Source: Nemertoderma westbladi (lineage: Eukaryota; Xenacoelomorpha; Nemertodermatida; Nemertodermatidae). Taken from it: 46,582 nt of DNA. This document shows, one piece after another, positions 10,401 through 22,459 of the stretch. The notes below the pieces were generated by a model that worked only from the letters and a program-made list of their open reading frames with translations, ran no database searches and was not told the DNA's origin. Where the stretch lies: NCBI GenBank assembly GCA_032718475.1, contig JAUCBJ010005713.1:1-46582 (forward strand). Direction: 5' to 3'. How positions within the stretch are numbered: position 1 is the stretch's first letter; each line of letters opens with the position of its first letter. Both the position numbers and the translations under genes were made by a program.

Positions 10401-11619
10401 ATCTTTTGGCACTATAATTAATTAAATTCATGAAGAGGAACATTGATAAAATGTTATGCACAATTGTAAACTCGGCATATTGCCTGACCAGTATGCAAGC
10501 CTAATACAGCAGTTTCATGTTGTATTGAGTACGTTAAGGACCACATATTAGATTTACGGATTGATAATAACACTAAACGTGTATTACCGGTCAGCCGGTG
10601 TCACAGGCAAAAATGACGCACCCCCCCCCCCCCCACGCGAATTGCCGCACCGGGCATTTCAGCCTAGCGCCAAATGCCTCCCCAGAGCATTTTCACCCCA
10701 GATTTCGAGAGTGGTGGTCCGAAACCCGAATTTAAAGTGAAATGGCTGGCCGAAACCCTAATTAAAACCCTAAGTCATAAGGCTCTAATCTTAAGAAATT
10801 TTCTGGAATAAAGATACCAGCATTATTACTACTGTATGAGGATCAGAACACTGTCAGACTGTGACATACTTTGCAACCAGCTGACAAGTTACAAGTTATG
10901 TAGGTAGGCACAAACTTCTGCACAGCAAGGCTGTCAACTGAGTGCAAAAATCGCAAGGTGTTGTGCGCGGACACTATTAATTATAAAATAAGAATGCACT
11001 ACAGCACTAGGCCTATTCATTAAACTACTGTACATCGATTTATTTTGTGTGAATTGAATTGCTTGATGTGCGCGTTTTTTCGGTCCATGCGTGATAGGCC
11101 TATATGGTCCAATATTGCGCGGCTGAAAAATTGTGCGCGGGCGTTGTGCGCGGTTCAGTGGCGGTTTGTAGCCTGGCAGTGCACAGCGCTAAAAAGCTGA
11201 AAAGTGAAGTACTGAAACCACTGTGTTGACGCGATAACAACTGGAGCTGACTGACATACTGTAGTCAGTCAGTATTCAGTCATAAACAGGCTGACTTTAT
11301 GTTTGGTAGTTCTACGCAAACGCTAGTACCTGGCTACGCCAGTACCGGTACGCGTAGGATGGAAAGATCACCCGCAATCCAGTAATTACAATTCACTGAC
11401 AATTTTAATTGACACAGGCCTATTTAAATTTCCCTCCCTTGTTATCTTCCCTTTTTTATCGCATCGTGATTGGTATCTACTTTTTCAGGGAATTTCCTCA
11501 ACATCTCAATGTTGAGGAGAGAGTTGAAGTTTATGTTTTTAATTTACTAATCTATTTTTTTCGTTTTTACTTTGATAAAGCGATATAATTGTGCAAAAGT
11601 GTTTTGGTTGTGCCTACGT
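10401..11619. other. Non-coding stretch with CpG-containing segment
   Basis: No gene recognised. There is a poly-C run near 10620-10634. The motif GTGCGCGG recurs between about 10960 and 11160, where CpG is locally frequent; this could be promoter-like or a decayed repeat, and no transcript evidence is visible. Confidence 0.35.
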
Positions 11620-13104
11620 AGTCTACAGTGGAACCCCGGTGTGCCTTGTAGGCCTACAGTGGAACCCCGTTGTGCCTTGTAGGCCTACAGTGGAACCCCG
11701 GTGTGCCTTGTAGGCCTACAGTGGAAACTCGGTATGCCTTGTAGGCCTACAGTGGAACCCCGGTGTGCCTTGTAGGCCTACAGTGGAACCTCGGTATGCC
11801 TTGTAGGCCTACAGTGGAACCCCGGTGTGCCTTGTAGGCCTACAGTGGAACCCCGGTGCGACTTGTAGGCCTACAGTGGAACCCCGGTGTGCCTTGTAGG
11901 CCTACAGTGGAACCCCGATGTGCCTTGTAGGCCTACAGTGGAACCCCGGTGTGCCTTGTAGGCCTACAGTGGAACCTCGGTATGCCTTGTAGGCCTACAG
12001 TGGAACCCCGGTGTGCCTTGTAGGCCTACAGTGGAACCCCGGTGTGCCTTGTAGGCCTACAGTGGAACCTCGGTATGCCTTGTAGGCCTACAGTGGAACC
12101 CCGGTGTGCCTTGTAGGCCTACAGTGGAACCCCGATGTGCCTTGTAGGCCTACAGTGGAACCCCGGTGTGCCTTGTAGGCCTAAGTGGAAACCTGGTGTG
12201 CGTTGTAGGCCTACAGTGGAACCCCGGTGTGCCTTGTAGGCCTACAGTGGAACCCCGGTGTGACTTGTAGGCCTACAGTGGAACCTCGGTATGCCTTGTA
12301 GGCCTACAGTGGAACCCCGGTGTGCCTTGTAGGCCTACAGTGGAACCTCGGTATGCCTTGTAGGCCTACAGTGGAACCCCGGTGTGCCTTGTAGGCCTAC
12401 AGTGGAACCCCGATGTGCCTTGTAGGCCTACAGTGGAACCCCGGTGTGCCTTGTAGGCCTAAGTGGAAACCTGGTGTGCGTTGTAGGCCTACAGTGGAAC
12501 CCCGGTGTGCCTTGTAGGCCTACAGTGGAACCCCGGTGCGACTTGTAGGCCTACAGTGGAACCTCGGTATGCCTTGTAGGCCTACAGTGGAACCCCGGTG
12601 TGCCTTGTAGGCCTACAGTGGAACCCCGGTGTGCCTTTTTTGTAGGCCAACAGTGGAACCCCGGTGTGCCTTGTAGGCCTACAGTGTAACCCCGGTGTGC
12701 TTTGTAGGCCTACAGTGGAACCCCGGTGTGCCTTGTAGGCCTACAGTGGAACCCCGTGTGCCTTGTAGGCCTACAGTGGAACCTCGGTATGCCTTGTAGG
12801 CCTACAGTGGAACCCCGGTGTGACTTGTAGGCCTACAGTGGAACCCCGGTGTGACTTGTAGGCCTACAGTGGAACCCCCGTGTGCCTTGTAGGCCTACAG
12901 TGGAACCCCCGTGTGCCTTGTAGGCCTACAGTGGAACCCCGGTGTGACTTGTAGGCCTACAGTGGAACCCCGATGTGCCTTGTAGGCCTACAGTGGAACC
13001 CCGGTGTGACTTGTAGGCCTACAGTGGAACCCCGATGTGCCTTGTAGGCCTACAGTGGAACCCCGGTGTGACTTGTAGGCCTACAGTGGAACCCCGATGT
13101 GCCT
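11620..13104. repeat. 31-bp minisatellite containing GTAGGCCTAC
   Basis: About 48 tandem units of 31 bp. Each starts with the perfect palindrome GTAGGCCTAC, followed by AGTGGAACCCCGG and TGTGCCTT. Point variants (CCTCGGTATG, CCCCGATGTG, GTGACTT) recur in blocks, including a repeated block with AAGTGGAAACCTGG near 12182 and 12459, which shows amplification of multi-unit segments. The left unit is diverged (GTAGTCTACAG). Confidence 0.96.
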
Positions 13105-13363
13105 AGTACTTGCACCAATCTCCAGTTGCTGCAGAGCACACTATATACTACAACAGTAGGCTAACTGCATGCCATTACTTCCATTATCCATTATAATATT
13201 TAATTATACAATTATTAAATATACAGTTTATCTAAAAAATACTTCCTAAATCAATTCCAATTATTAGGTTAATAGAGTGCCCATTCATAGCAATTAAATT
13301 TTATCATCTCATAAAATTAGATAAATTAAATGGTTTAATAAAAGTTTTATTTTACGGTTTATT
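13105..13363. other. Spacer between arrays
   Basis: AT-rich, no gene seen. Confidence 0.4.
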
Positions 13364-13640
13364 TTACGCCCCCGGTTTCGGTTCATCGCCGATGGTTTTT
13401 GGCGCGTCTGCTATTCCGATGATGACATCCGGATTCCCCCCGGATCCATCGCAACTGGAGACAGGAGACCCGGCGTCGGCAAGTCTCCAACCAGCGAACG
13501 GTTGAAAAGACTGAAAGAAATCGCTCTGGAACCAAGAACTCCTGAAAAGGTTAACAAAACCCGCGTCACTAAATGTGTGAAGTATAATGAGACATACAAA
13601 TATAGAATAAGAAATATAATCAACGGTAAAATATAATATA
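13364..13640 (+). other. Coding-like open stretch, possible exon or element remnant
   Basis: This GC-richer island has an open frame on the + strand for roughly 80 codons without an ATG start. It is rich in K, R, E, P and T, including SPTSERLKRLKEIALEPRTP. Codon-like composition contrasts with the surrounding AT-rich DNA and satellites. The opposite strand is also open. I do not recognise a domain and see no clear acceptor, so it may equally be an old transposable-element fragment. Confidence 0.25.
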
Positions 13641-13672
13641 ATTCTTGCTATAGTTGATAAAATTACAGTTGA

Positions 13673-14628
13673 AATCCTGTTGTCACTACAGTCTCCTGTT
13701 GTCACTACAGTCTCATGTTGTCACTAGTCTCCTGTTGTCACTACAGTCTCCTGTTGTCACTACAGTCTCATGTTGTCACTAGTCTTCTGTTGTCACTACA
13801 GTCTCATGTTGTCACTACAGTCTCCTGTTGTCACTACAGTCTCCTGTTGTCAGTACAGTTTCATGTTGTCACTACAGTCTCATGTCGTCACTACAGTCTC
13901 CTGTTGTCACTACAGTCTCCTGTTGTCACTAGTCTCCTGTTGTCACTACAGTCTCATGTTGTCACTACAGTCTCCTGTTGTCACTACAGTCTCATGTTGT
14001 CACTAGTCTCCTGTTGTCACTACAGTCTCCTGTTGTCACTACAGTCTCATGTTGTCACTAGTCTCCTGTTGTCACTACAGTCTCCTGTTGTCACTACAGT
14101 CTCATGTTGTCACTAGTCTCCTGTTGTCACTACAGTCTCATGTTGTCAATACAGTCTCCTGTTGTCACTACAGTCTCCTGTTGTCAGTACAGTCTCGTGT
14201 TGTCACTACAGTTTCATGTTGTCACTACAGTCTCATGTTGTCACTACAGTCTCCTGTTGTCACTACAGTCTCCTGTTGTCACTAGTCTCCTGTTGTCACT
14301 ACAGTCTCATGTTGTCACTACAGTCTCCTGTTGTCACTACAGTCTCCTGTTGTCACTAGTCTCCTGTTGTCACTACAGTCTCCTGTTGTCACTACAGTCT
14401 CCTGTTTTCACTACAGTCTCCTGTTGTCACTACAGTCTCCTGTTGTCAGTACAGTCTCGTGTTGTCACTACAGTTTCATGTTGTCACTACAGTCTCCTGT
14501 TGTCACTACAGTCTCCTGTTGTCACTACAGTCTCCTGTTGTCACTAGTCTCCTGTTGTCACTACAGTCTCCTGTTGTCACTACAGTCTCCTGTTGTCACT
14601 ACAGTCTCCTGTTGTCACTACAGTCTAC
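13673..14628. repeat. 19-bp minisatellite
   Basis: About 50 units of CTCCTGTTGTCACTACAGT, with a recurrent 17-bp variant ending CACTAGT and CTCATG substitutions. Repetitive Ser/Leu/Val/Cys/His-rich open frames on the + strand are artefacts of the unit. Confidence 0.96.
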
Positions 14629-15032
14629 AATATTAAGTTTTTATCTAAACTTTCTATTACTACAGGTTCCTCCATCAACTCAAAGGATTTTTAAGTGTAA
14701 TTTCTGTAGTCCTAGATAGGATACCGGAAAATAAAAATAACAATATACAGAAGGCATACAATTGTAGGCCTACCTCACATTAATTATTTTCATTTTCATG
14801 AAACCAAGGACATTCTGGGCCCATTCCATGCAAATGTCAACCGCTTATGTCTAGACACATGTCGTAGGCCTACAATACAACCGTATCTTGTAATTTCTTG
14901 ATTTTCTTCAATATCTTCGGTGTAGGACAATAATTTTCAAAGTCATAATTTTGAAATGTCTAACTTATTTAATGTTAAAAATTATTCATCTATACAGAAA
15001 TATATTCGGTTTACTTATAAAATTACAGTATT
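14629..15032. other. Non-coding flank 3' of TMEM121-like gene
   Basis: No gene recognised. Two copies of GTAGGCCTAC-like sequence occur near 14764 and 14866. Confidence 0.35.
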
Positions 15033-18000
15033 TTATTTATACCTTCCCACAGAACAACGATCCTGAAGTTTCTCATCACAATCGCTCTTCATCTGTTGGA
15101 TTCGCGGTAATTCATCAAGCAGCAATTCTTTAATTAATTTACCATCGAGAACTAACATTATAATGTTCTTCATTAAGAAAGCATCAGCCTAAAAAGTAAA
15201 TAAATTGAGTTAAAAGGGTCGACAACAACATAACGATAATATAAAATAGTCAAAAGGACTAAATGTACCATATAAAAGATAAATAATAAATTAACTATTT
15301 ATTTAAAAAAAATACATTTTTGTACGACTTAGAGGTGTATGCTTTTACTATTCATCGAAAATGCGTATTATAAAGAAAACAAAAATACTTTCTTTTGCTA
15401 ATTGGCTTGTGCTAATTGGTTAATCATGTCTACTACATAGTAAGGATAAGAACACATGGGGGAAAATACCGTAATGGTAAGAACCAATTAAGACAGTACG
15501 TCCATCCAAAATTAACCTTACACCCGGGTCACACATTACATTACACATAGCCTGGAGACGTTCGCACATGTTCCATCTAACTACAAAGTTAAAATCTGGC
15601 ATTTCTATCATTGACAAACAAACAATCTTAAGTAACCACCATTATTTATCAACTGAATAGCGCAAATCAAACCCTTGTCCAGCTTTTAAATTGGAATTTT
15701 GCCAATTATTTTTTGAGTGTGTGTGTTGATTGTTTGTTTGTTGTAGTTAATTTATTTGTTTTGTTTGTGTTTTTTGAAGGCCCTATCGGCTAAGTACTAT
15801 TTTTGGGATTTATGTCCTGATTCCAGATTTTTGGTGTAATTCTCGAATGTTTACCTCTTCAGTTTAATTTAATATAACCACATACTCTAGGCCTACAGTT
15901 GTAGGCCTACATATGTACTGTACTGTTGGCTACGTGTACGACGTATGGCATTTGCACGAATCTACTACCACATTTGAGGACACTTAATAGCGACTGAAAT
16001 GCATCAGAAATCGAGATATCATTGTTTGATTATAATTTAAGAGGATGATCTAAACGTTCATCGACGTTACTAACCTGTACTTTGTTCTGTCGCCACAATA
16101 CAATTCTGAGAAGAAGATAGGGTAGATTGTTGCTGAGCATAATGCAGACATGATATATTAATCTGAGAACGAGAACTCTCAACGCAGATGACTGAAAAAT
16201 GAATGCACATACATTATACTGTATATGTAGGTACAAACATACAGTAAATAGTATTTCTCAAATATAACTATTTTGTGTCACTTACGGTGCACTGTATAAA
16301 ATGGGTGAACTGTCATAAAAAATTATTAAGTATTTTAAACAGGACTTAGGATGACCCTAAAGTTCAGGTTGAGATTTGGATGATATCTAATAAACATTTT
16401 CGCCTTTTTTCTGGGGAAGATGATTCATACTGTATCAGTACTCTACAGTTACTCCGTTAGGGGAAGAAATGTATGAAAGGGAAATAATTGTCGAAGTTAA
16501 TAATTCTTTCAATATGAAACTCGACATATATTTGCTGGACCTTTGGTGAGGGCTGGTCCGGCTTGCAGTCTCACAATCACACACTATGTTGCTATACTGT
16601 AGGGCAACATTAAAATACTGTAGAAATCTTCTCATATGTCTCGCACGTGCTGCGTGAAGGTCCCACTTCCTGGCTGCTGGCTGCTACCGTACTGTATAAG
16701 GCAACAGTCATTGTTTGATTTATTTTCGTAGGATAAAATAGTTTGATAATGTTATTTTGTGTAACAATACACATAGTAAACAAGGGTCATGTGATAATAA
16801 CATACTGCATTCAGTAATATTCTGTTTTATTAATGGTATCGGTATTATTATTAATTCTTCATATCTTTAGGATTAAATTGATATTTTACTCTAACATTAT
16901 AGTAGACACAAAACAAACGTAGACTATACCTTATAAGCACAACCTACACAAAGTGAGCCGGAGCCGAGGTTTACTTTGCAAAGGTCGGCCCACAATGTAT
17001 TCGCCCTTAGCCCTTGTTTGTTTAATTAAGATGATTTCTTGCGGTTGTTTGATTTCGAGGAAAATATATTATGTAATAAAGATACGCCGATGAAATGCGA
17101 AAATGCTGTACCTACAACCTGTTGGGAAACATGCATGGACATGCTGATCTGCTACAGTTTCTACACAAGTGTAAGCGTCGCATAAAGTGTATATGAGACT
17201 TTGTGTAGCAAAGTAAAAAAATTTAGTAAATTTATTTAAATTTAGTACCAAATTTGGTTCAATTTCGGAAACCTGTCAACCAACAGAATCAGCCTGTTAT
17301 CATCGATATATTGCGCAGCCATACATACATAAACAATATGTTCCAGAATATTCTACAGCGAAAGATAATTATTGAACGCCTATATCTCTCTGAGCTGTTT
17401 CTCAACGGAACTCAGAAACATTGTTACTTATTTGGAATCATTGTAGAGCAATATTTTATTTTATCATGCCGAATTGCAACGGACTCCGGCACAGATTGAG
17501 GCACGGTAACAGGCAGAGATAGTGAATATCGCTATAAAGTATTGTAATTGCCCAGCCATAATTTCAAATTTGATTTTACTTTTATACTGTGATTAATGGT
17601 ATTATAGACCTACATGTTCAGAAAATAGCCTCCCCCGCCGCACTACAGTCTGCTGATCATTGATTGGTCGCAGAATATTTTACTTTAGTTTCCAATTTTT
17701 ATGTACAAATATTCATAAAATTGAGACTAGAAAGCCAGCAAGCTGGCTGGAAGGAGCCCGGGAGAAGAATCCTAGCCAAGACAATTACAAAGAACTATGT
17801 CAGTCAGCAGTAAGTTAACTAAACAATTGTCTAAACTGCAAGGCGTGAGGCTAGCTGACTTTGTGGCTAGCCCCACATAATAAATAATGCAACTTAGCTA
17901 CCACTAACAAAAATATAATATGAAGCAAATAATTTCATTATCAAGCAAGTTTACAAGATATAAGATATGATTGCCGAATATTTATAAAAGATGCCCATGA

Positions 18001-18997
18001 TGCACAACCAGATAAATAACAAATAATAAATTGAGTTTCCTTATTGTAGATCTACCCTTACGAAGTACTGGTAGAGCAATCAGCTTATGGGGTAATACAT
18101 TAGAAACCCACAGCCACATCTTATGTGTGAGTAAACATTTCCTTATAGCCTACAAGTAAAACTTGGCAACCAACACGTTTTACTATGATTGTGTATAACT
18201 CTGTCTGCAGGAAGTGCCTGAACCTGGATTATTATCAGTCAGTCAGTCAGTCAGTGTTAAACCTGAGATTTTTACAGTAAGTATCCCGCTGCGCTGTCGA
18301 GCGGGCTCCTAATTAATTTCTAATTTTAATTAGATTAACTCACCCGGTAGTGTCTAGCTCTGTAGAGAACAAGAAGTCCCAAGGCAGGAAGATAGATAAC
18401 CGAGTTAGACAACAGCAAGACCGCTAAACGTAGCCTATCGTTACTGAAAACTGCATCCTTGTAGAGATAGCTGGTTAGAGAAACGGAATCCATGATATTC
18501 ATAACCGCATATAGTATGTTTAAGTGGATGTAAAGGGCGCGTTTACTGTTAGACTTATAGTTGTGGTGCATCAAAGTGAGCGGTATTATTAAAGCAGCGC
18601 TAAGAGACAGCGCAATCAATATGAACGACTCAGTGTTGTAATAATCGTATTTATTTTCTCTCATAGAGATAATAGTCTTTGGACAGAATAAATATGCGGA
18701 TTTGGCTGCGTAAACTGAAGCGTAAACGATCCAGGATACAGAGGCAAATCGGTATGACGAAGGTTTCTCTTTGAGAATATCTAGTCCGTATTCTTCGTGT
18801 TGGCGGTAGGCAAAGAGTTTGGCTATGTGAATCTCGATAAGCCATGCTACAGCTACCATGATGTCGGCGACGACCCAGACGTATGAAAGATTAAGAGTAT
18901 TGATGAAGAAACTGTTGATGATGTAAGCCTGTGCGACGAGTATCGCAATGCAGGATAACTTGAGGAACCTAGAATTCCACGGTGATGGTTTCGGCAT
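15033..18997 (-). CDS. TMEM121-like multi-pass membrane protein, three exons
   Basis: Exons are 18344-18997, 16075-16191 and 15033-15188, all joined in phase 0, giving about 308 residues (human TMEM121 is about 319). Splice sites are CGG|GTGAGT, TTTTTCAG|TCA, CAG|GTTAGT and TTTTTAG|GCT. Exon 1 has about six hydrophobic segments (around residues 12-30, 38-58, 83-105, 120-142, 153-175 and 186-210), with VVADIMVAVAWLIEI matching the family's VGDVCFLL region. Exon 2 ends LPYLLLRIVLW. Exon 3 starts ADAFLMKNIIMLVLDG, matching the conserved F-x-x-K-N segment shared by TMEM121 and TMEM26, followed by a charged tail ending RYK. Function in this family is poorly defined; a plasma- or endomembrane location is inferred from the segments. 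The last exon may instead continue past AAG|GTATAA at 15042, but an AATAAA overlaps the stop, so I end it here. TMEM26-like is the alternative. Confidence 0.75.
15189..16074 (-). other. Intron 2 of TMEM121-like gene
   Basis: An 886-bp intron bounded by GTTAGT and a TTTTTAG acceptor. It contains a TGTTTGTTTG-rich patch near 15730 and two GTAGGCCTAC copies near 15890-15910; no gene inside. Confidence 0.6.
16192..18343 (-). other. Intron 1 of TMEM121-like gene
   Basis: A 2.15-kb intron bounded by GTGAGT and TTTTTCAG. It contains an (AGTC)n run at about 18236-18256. An 81-codon open frame on the opposite strand (17254-17499) is unrecognised and probably chance. Confidence 0.6.
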
Positions 18998-20163
18998 CTT
19001 GGTCCCGAATCTACATTAAATCACTCATCACCGTTTTAGCTCACTATGAGTCACTAAGCTCATAGTATAACATTTAAATACGTAACCAATGTGTGAAATA
19101 ATCTCACATTTTCAATGAAGCCAAACAAGTTAAGTAAAGTAATACGGATTAGGGATTAATTGTTTGATTGAATATGGGTAGGGGGCCTATAGGTGGGCAG
19201 AGTACAGTAATAGGTAGATTATGAAAATAGTTACAAATATTCTTAACTTTTGTGTTAAATTAATTTTTAATGTGTTAATATCGTTGTAATCCTTGCAATT
19301 CATAATAAATACTGTATTGCTGTGGGGTAATTAATATAATTATTTATTACAGTATGGTTCGGAATAATTACATAAACTTTTCTGGTTTCCTATCCATGAG
19401 GACTGATTAGGCCTACCTACCCCTGTTTTGAATCCCTTCAATTTAATGAATTTTACAATTAACATGCAAATTTGATGTTTTTTTTAGTGGGACATTATTG
19501 TTCTTTAAACTTTATAAATCCGTATGAAGGATGACACGTCCTGGTTTTGTATGGTTTTGGTTAGTACTTCTAGTGGCGGCTTTAATAATATACTTATTGA
19601 TACTAATCTCCGCCATGCACTAACAGAAACCCACGTAAAACAAAGGAGGACAGCACTTTCCCAAAGTAAATATATAATGTGTATTACCATGGCCTTACAA
19701 TAGACTTGGATTACAGTACATTGTTTGTTTTAGGTATTTGTTAACTCCCAGCCAGTAGCTTCGATGTGGAACAGAACTAATTACTAATTGTGATGTAACT
19801 GGTCTCCTCCCCATTAATGTTAGATACTTAATTTATAAAATTGTATCTAAATTTTACTGATTCTCGTGAAATCACGCCACCTTTTCTTATAATTATGTCA
19901 AATCATGTCAAAAAGAATTGAATGGCAAATTTCTTATCCATTGTCATCTTTTAAGAAAAAGTCATTTCGGGTTTATATAATCCCAATAACCAATACGATT
20001 ACAGTTTACTCTTATTTACTCAAAGCAATCACTCTACCATTGATAAGGTCAACTACTCACTACTAGACAGCGTATACTGCGGTAATGTTATGTAAAGGGA
20101 TTTATATCATCAACCTTCAAGAGTTCCAGGGTATTTGAGTTGCCTTATCGATAAATTTCTAAC
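18998..20163. other. 5' flank of TMEM121-like gene, no gene seen
   Basis: AT-rich; would contain the promoter of the minus-strand TMEM121-like gene. No convincing regulatory motif or further exon recognised. Confidence 0.35.
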
Positions 20164-20337
20164 TACAACCGCGGTGTTGTGTGGGTGTAAACGCTATGCC
20201 GACAGTGTCGGCGTTACGTTGTGCCGACAGTGTGGCGGCTAAAACCTCAATTAATACAAATACGTAGTGTATTTTAAGTAAGTCAATAAGTAGTGTATTC
20301 CTTTGGGATTTGGTCATTTTGGCGAGTCGTTTTAAGG

Positions 20338-20432
20338 GTGTTCGGACACTTCCCCCCCGGACACTTCCCCCCCGGACACTTCTCCCCCGGACAGTTTCCC
20401 CCCGCTCAAGTAGGACACTTCCCCCCCCCCCG
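20338..20432 (+). repeat. Short C-rich tandem repeat
   Basis: Five or six units of CGGACACTTCCCCCC with small changes, ending in an 11-C run. Confidence 0.8.
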
Positions 20433-21282
20433 ACTGTTCTTAACTTCGCACATTCGTATTTTTCATTTTGTAAAGTAAACGGACAGCTTGTATCCAGACA
20501 ATTTGTATCCAATTTTCCTTTCGTAGCTCAGAAAGTGATTTTTTACATCCCGATTTTACATTTTATATGCAAGTTTTATTTGTGGGTTTTATCAATGCAA
20601 TTACATCGTATTGTTTGCTAATCTTTAAACAATTAATTAGATGACCTATAAATTCCATCCCCCGAATGATAATATACTGTTTTTATTGTAACTATAGAAT
20701 TATAATAATTAATTGTTTTAATTATAGGTATTATTATGTAATAGTCTTCTTCAAATTGTAGCAGATGGGGATGAATATTATAGTTGCAATCAAAATTATA
20801 CTTCTCCAGGGTAAAATCGACATGCGTCGACCTGTATTCTGTGTTCAGTATTACATATTGATATACATATTACTATACATACTATATAGATATTATACAC
20901 ACAAAATCTTAAATTTCCTGGTTACTTGCAATATTTTTAATAGGATTTTGTTGAATTATATAATATTGTAGTAATTTATATATTAAATTGGTTAACATTC
21001 AATGCAGCTCCTACTCCAGGGGAATGAAGCTGAGATGGCGTCCCCCCCCCCCCCCCCCCTACCTTCAATAATTTTAACTTATCTTTTATGACGTTGTTTT
21101 CTTAAATATTATACTTCAATTATATCTTACATAATATTATGCTAATATATATTATTGTTATATATTTGTCTATATTATTGTGATAATATTATTAGATTTC
21201 TTTTTCATCACTGAAATTTTCAGTTTTTTTTTAAATGTCGCAAAATGTTGAAAATGATATGATAAATGAACATTTTGAAAAT
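20433..21282. other. AT-rich interior, no gene seen
   Basis: Contains a poly-C run at about 21042-21059. No recognisable coding sequence. Confidence 0.4.
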
Positions 21283-22287
21283 GTTGACATTGTCGGCACA
21301 ACGTAACGCCGACACTGACGGCACAACGTAACGCCGACACTGACGGCACAACGTAACACCGACACTGACGGCACAACGTAACGCCGACACTGTCGGCACA
21401 ACGTAACGCCGACATTGTCGGCATAACGTAACGCCGACACTGTCGGCACAACGTAACACCGACACTGACGGCACAACGTAACGCCGACACTGTCGGCACA
21501 ACGTAACACCGACACTGACGGCACAACGTAACGCCGACACTGTCGGCACAACGTAACGCCGACACTGACGGCACAAAGTAACGCCAACACTGTCGGCATA
21601 ACGTAACGCCGACACTGTCGGCACATCGTAACGCCGACACTGTCGGCACAACGTAACGCCGACACTGTCGGCACAACGTAACGCCAACACTGTCGGCACA
21701 ACGTAACGCCGACACTGTCGGCACAACGTAACGCCGACACTGTCGGCACAACGTAACGCCGACACTGTCGGCACAACGTAACGCCGACACTGTCGGCACA
21801 ACGTAACGCCGACACTGTCGGCACAACGTAACGCCGACACTGTCGGCACAACGTAACGCCGACACTGTCGGCACAACGTAACGCCGACACTGTCGGCACA
21901 ACGTAACGCCGACACTGTCGGCACAACGTAACGCCGACACTGTCGGCACAACGTAACGCCGACACTGTCGGCACAACGTAACGCCGACACTGTCGGCATA
22001 ACGTAACGCCGACACTGTCGGCACAACGTAACGCCGACACTGTCGGCACAACGTAACGCCGACACTGTCGGCACAACGTAACGCCGACACTGTCGGCACA
22101 ACGTAACGCCGACACTGTCGGCACAACGTAACGCCGACACTGTCGGCACAACGTAACGCCGACACTGTCGGCACAACGTAACGCCGACACTGTCGGCATA
22201 ACGTAACGCCACACTGTCGGCACAACGTAACGCCGCACACTGTCGGCACAACGTTATGCCGACACTGTCGGCACCCTGTCGGCACAG
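21283..22287. repeat. 25-bp satellite with hairpin core CCGACACTGTCGG
   Basis: About 40 units, each containing GTAACGCCGACACTGTCGG plus CACAAC. The core CCGACACTGTCGG is an inverted repeat with a one-base centre. Middle units are almost identical; those at the left edge vary (CTGACGG for CTGTCGG). Because the unit length is 3n+1 and stop-free on the minus strand, all three minus frames stay open for about 1 kb; these are not genes. Confidence 0.96.
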
Positions 22288-22384
22288 CGTTTACACCCGT
22301 GTTGTATGTATGTATACGATATTTTATTTCATCAATACCAACTATTAACCATTAGGGAATCATTCCTCATAATCGAAAAATGTC

Positions 22385-22442
22385 TACAAACACCAACCAA
22401 CAAACCAAACAAACTAACAAACAAAATAACAAACAAACAACC
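22385..22442 (+). repeat. (CAAA)n-like simple repeat
   Basis: Imperfect run of CCAA/CAAA units at the left border of the large array. Confidence 0.75.
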
Positions 22443-22459
22443 AGTAACCCAAAGAAGTC

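Larger units (their letters stand above)
20164..22306. mobile_element. Inverted-end element from which a 25-bp satellite appears to have grown
   Basis: The left segment 20164-20238 (TACAAC...GGGTGTAAACGCT.TGCCGACAG) is repeated as its reverse complement at about 22205-22306, ending ...AGCGTTTACACCC.GTGTTGTA. Each end contains units of the same 25-bp motif that fills 21283-22287: two or so on the left, about 40 on the right. I infer a non-autonomous TIR element in which one end's subterminal repeat expanded. No transposase is visible inside. Confidence 0.5.

Noticed and set aside
13364-13705. 113-codon minus frame
   Set aside because: The + strand of the same island looks more coding-like; neither strand is assigned.
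13715-14719. Ser/Leu/Val/Cys/His repeat proteins on the + strand
   Set aside because: Artefact of the 19-bp minisatellite.
17254-17499. 81-codon + strand frame
   Set aside because: No recognised motif; lies antisense in a TMEM121-like intron.
21170-22285. Three overlapping minus-strand frames of 335-371 codons
   Set aside because: They are translations of a stop-free 25-bp satellite in all three frames; no family, no codon constraint.
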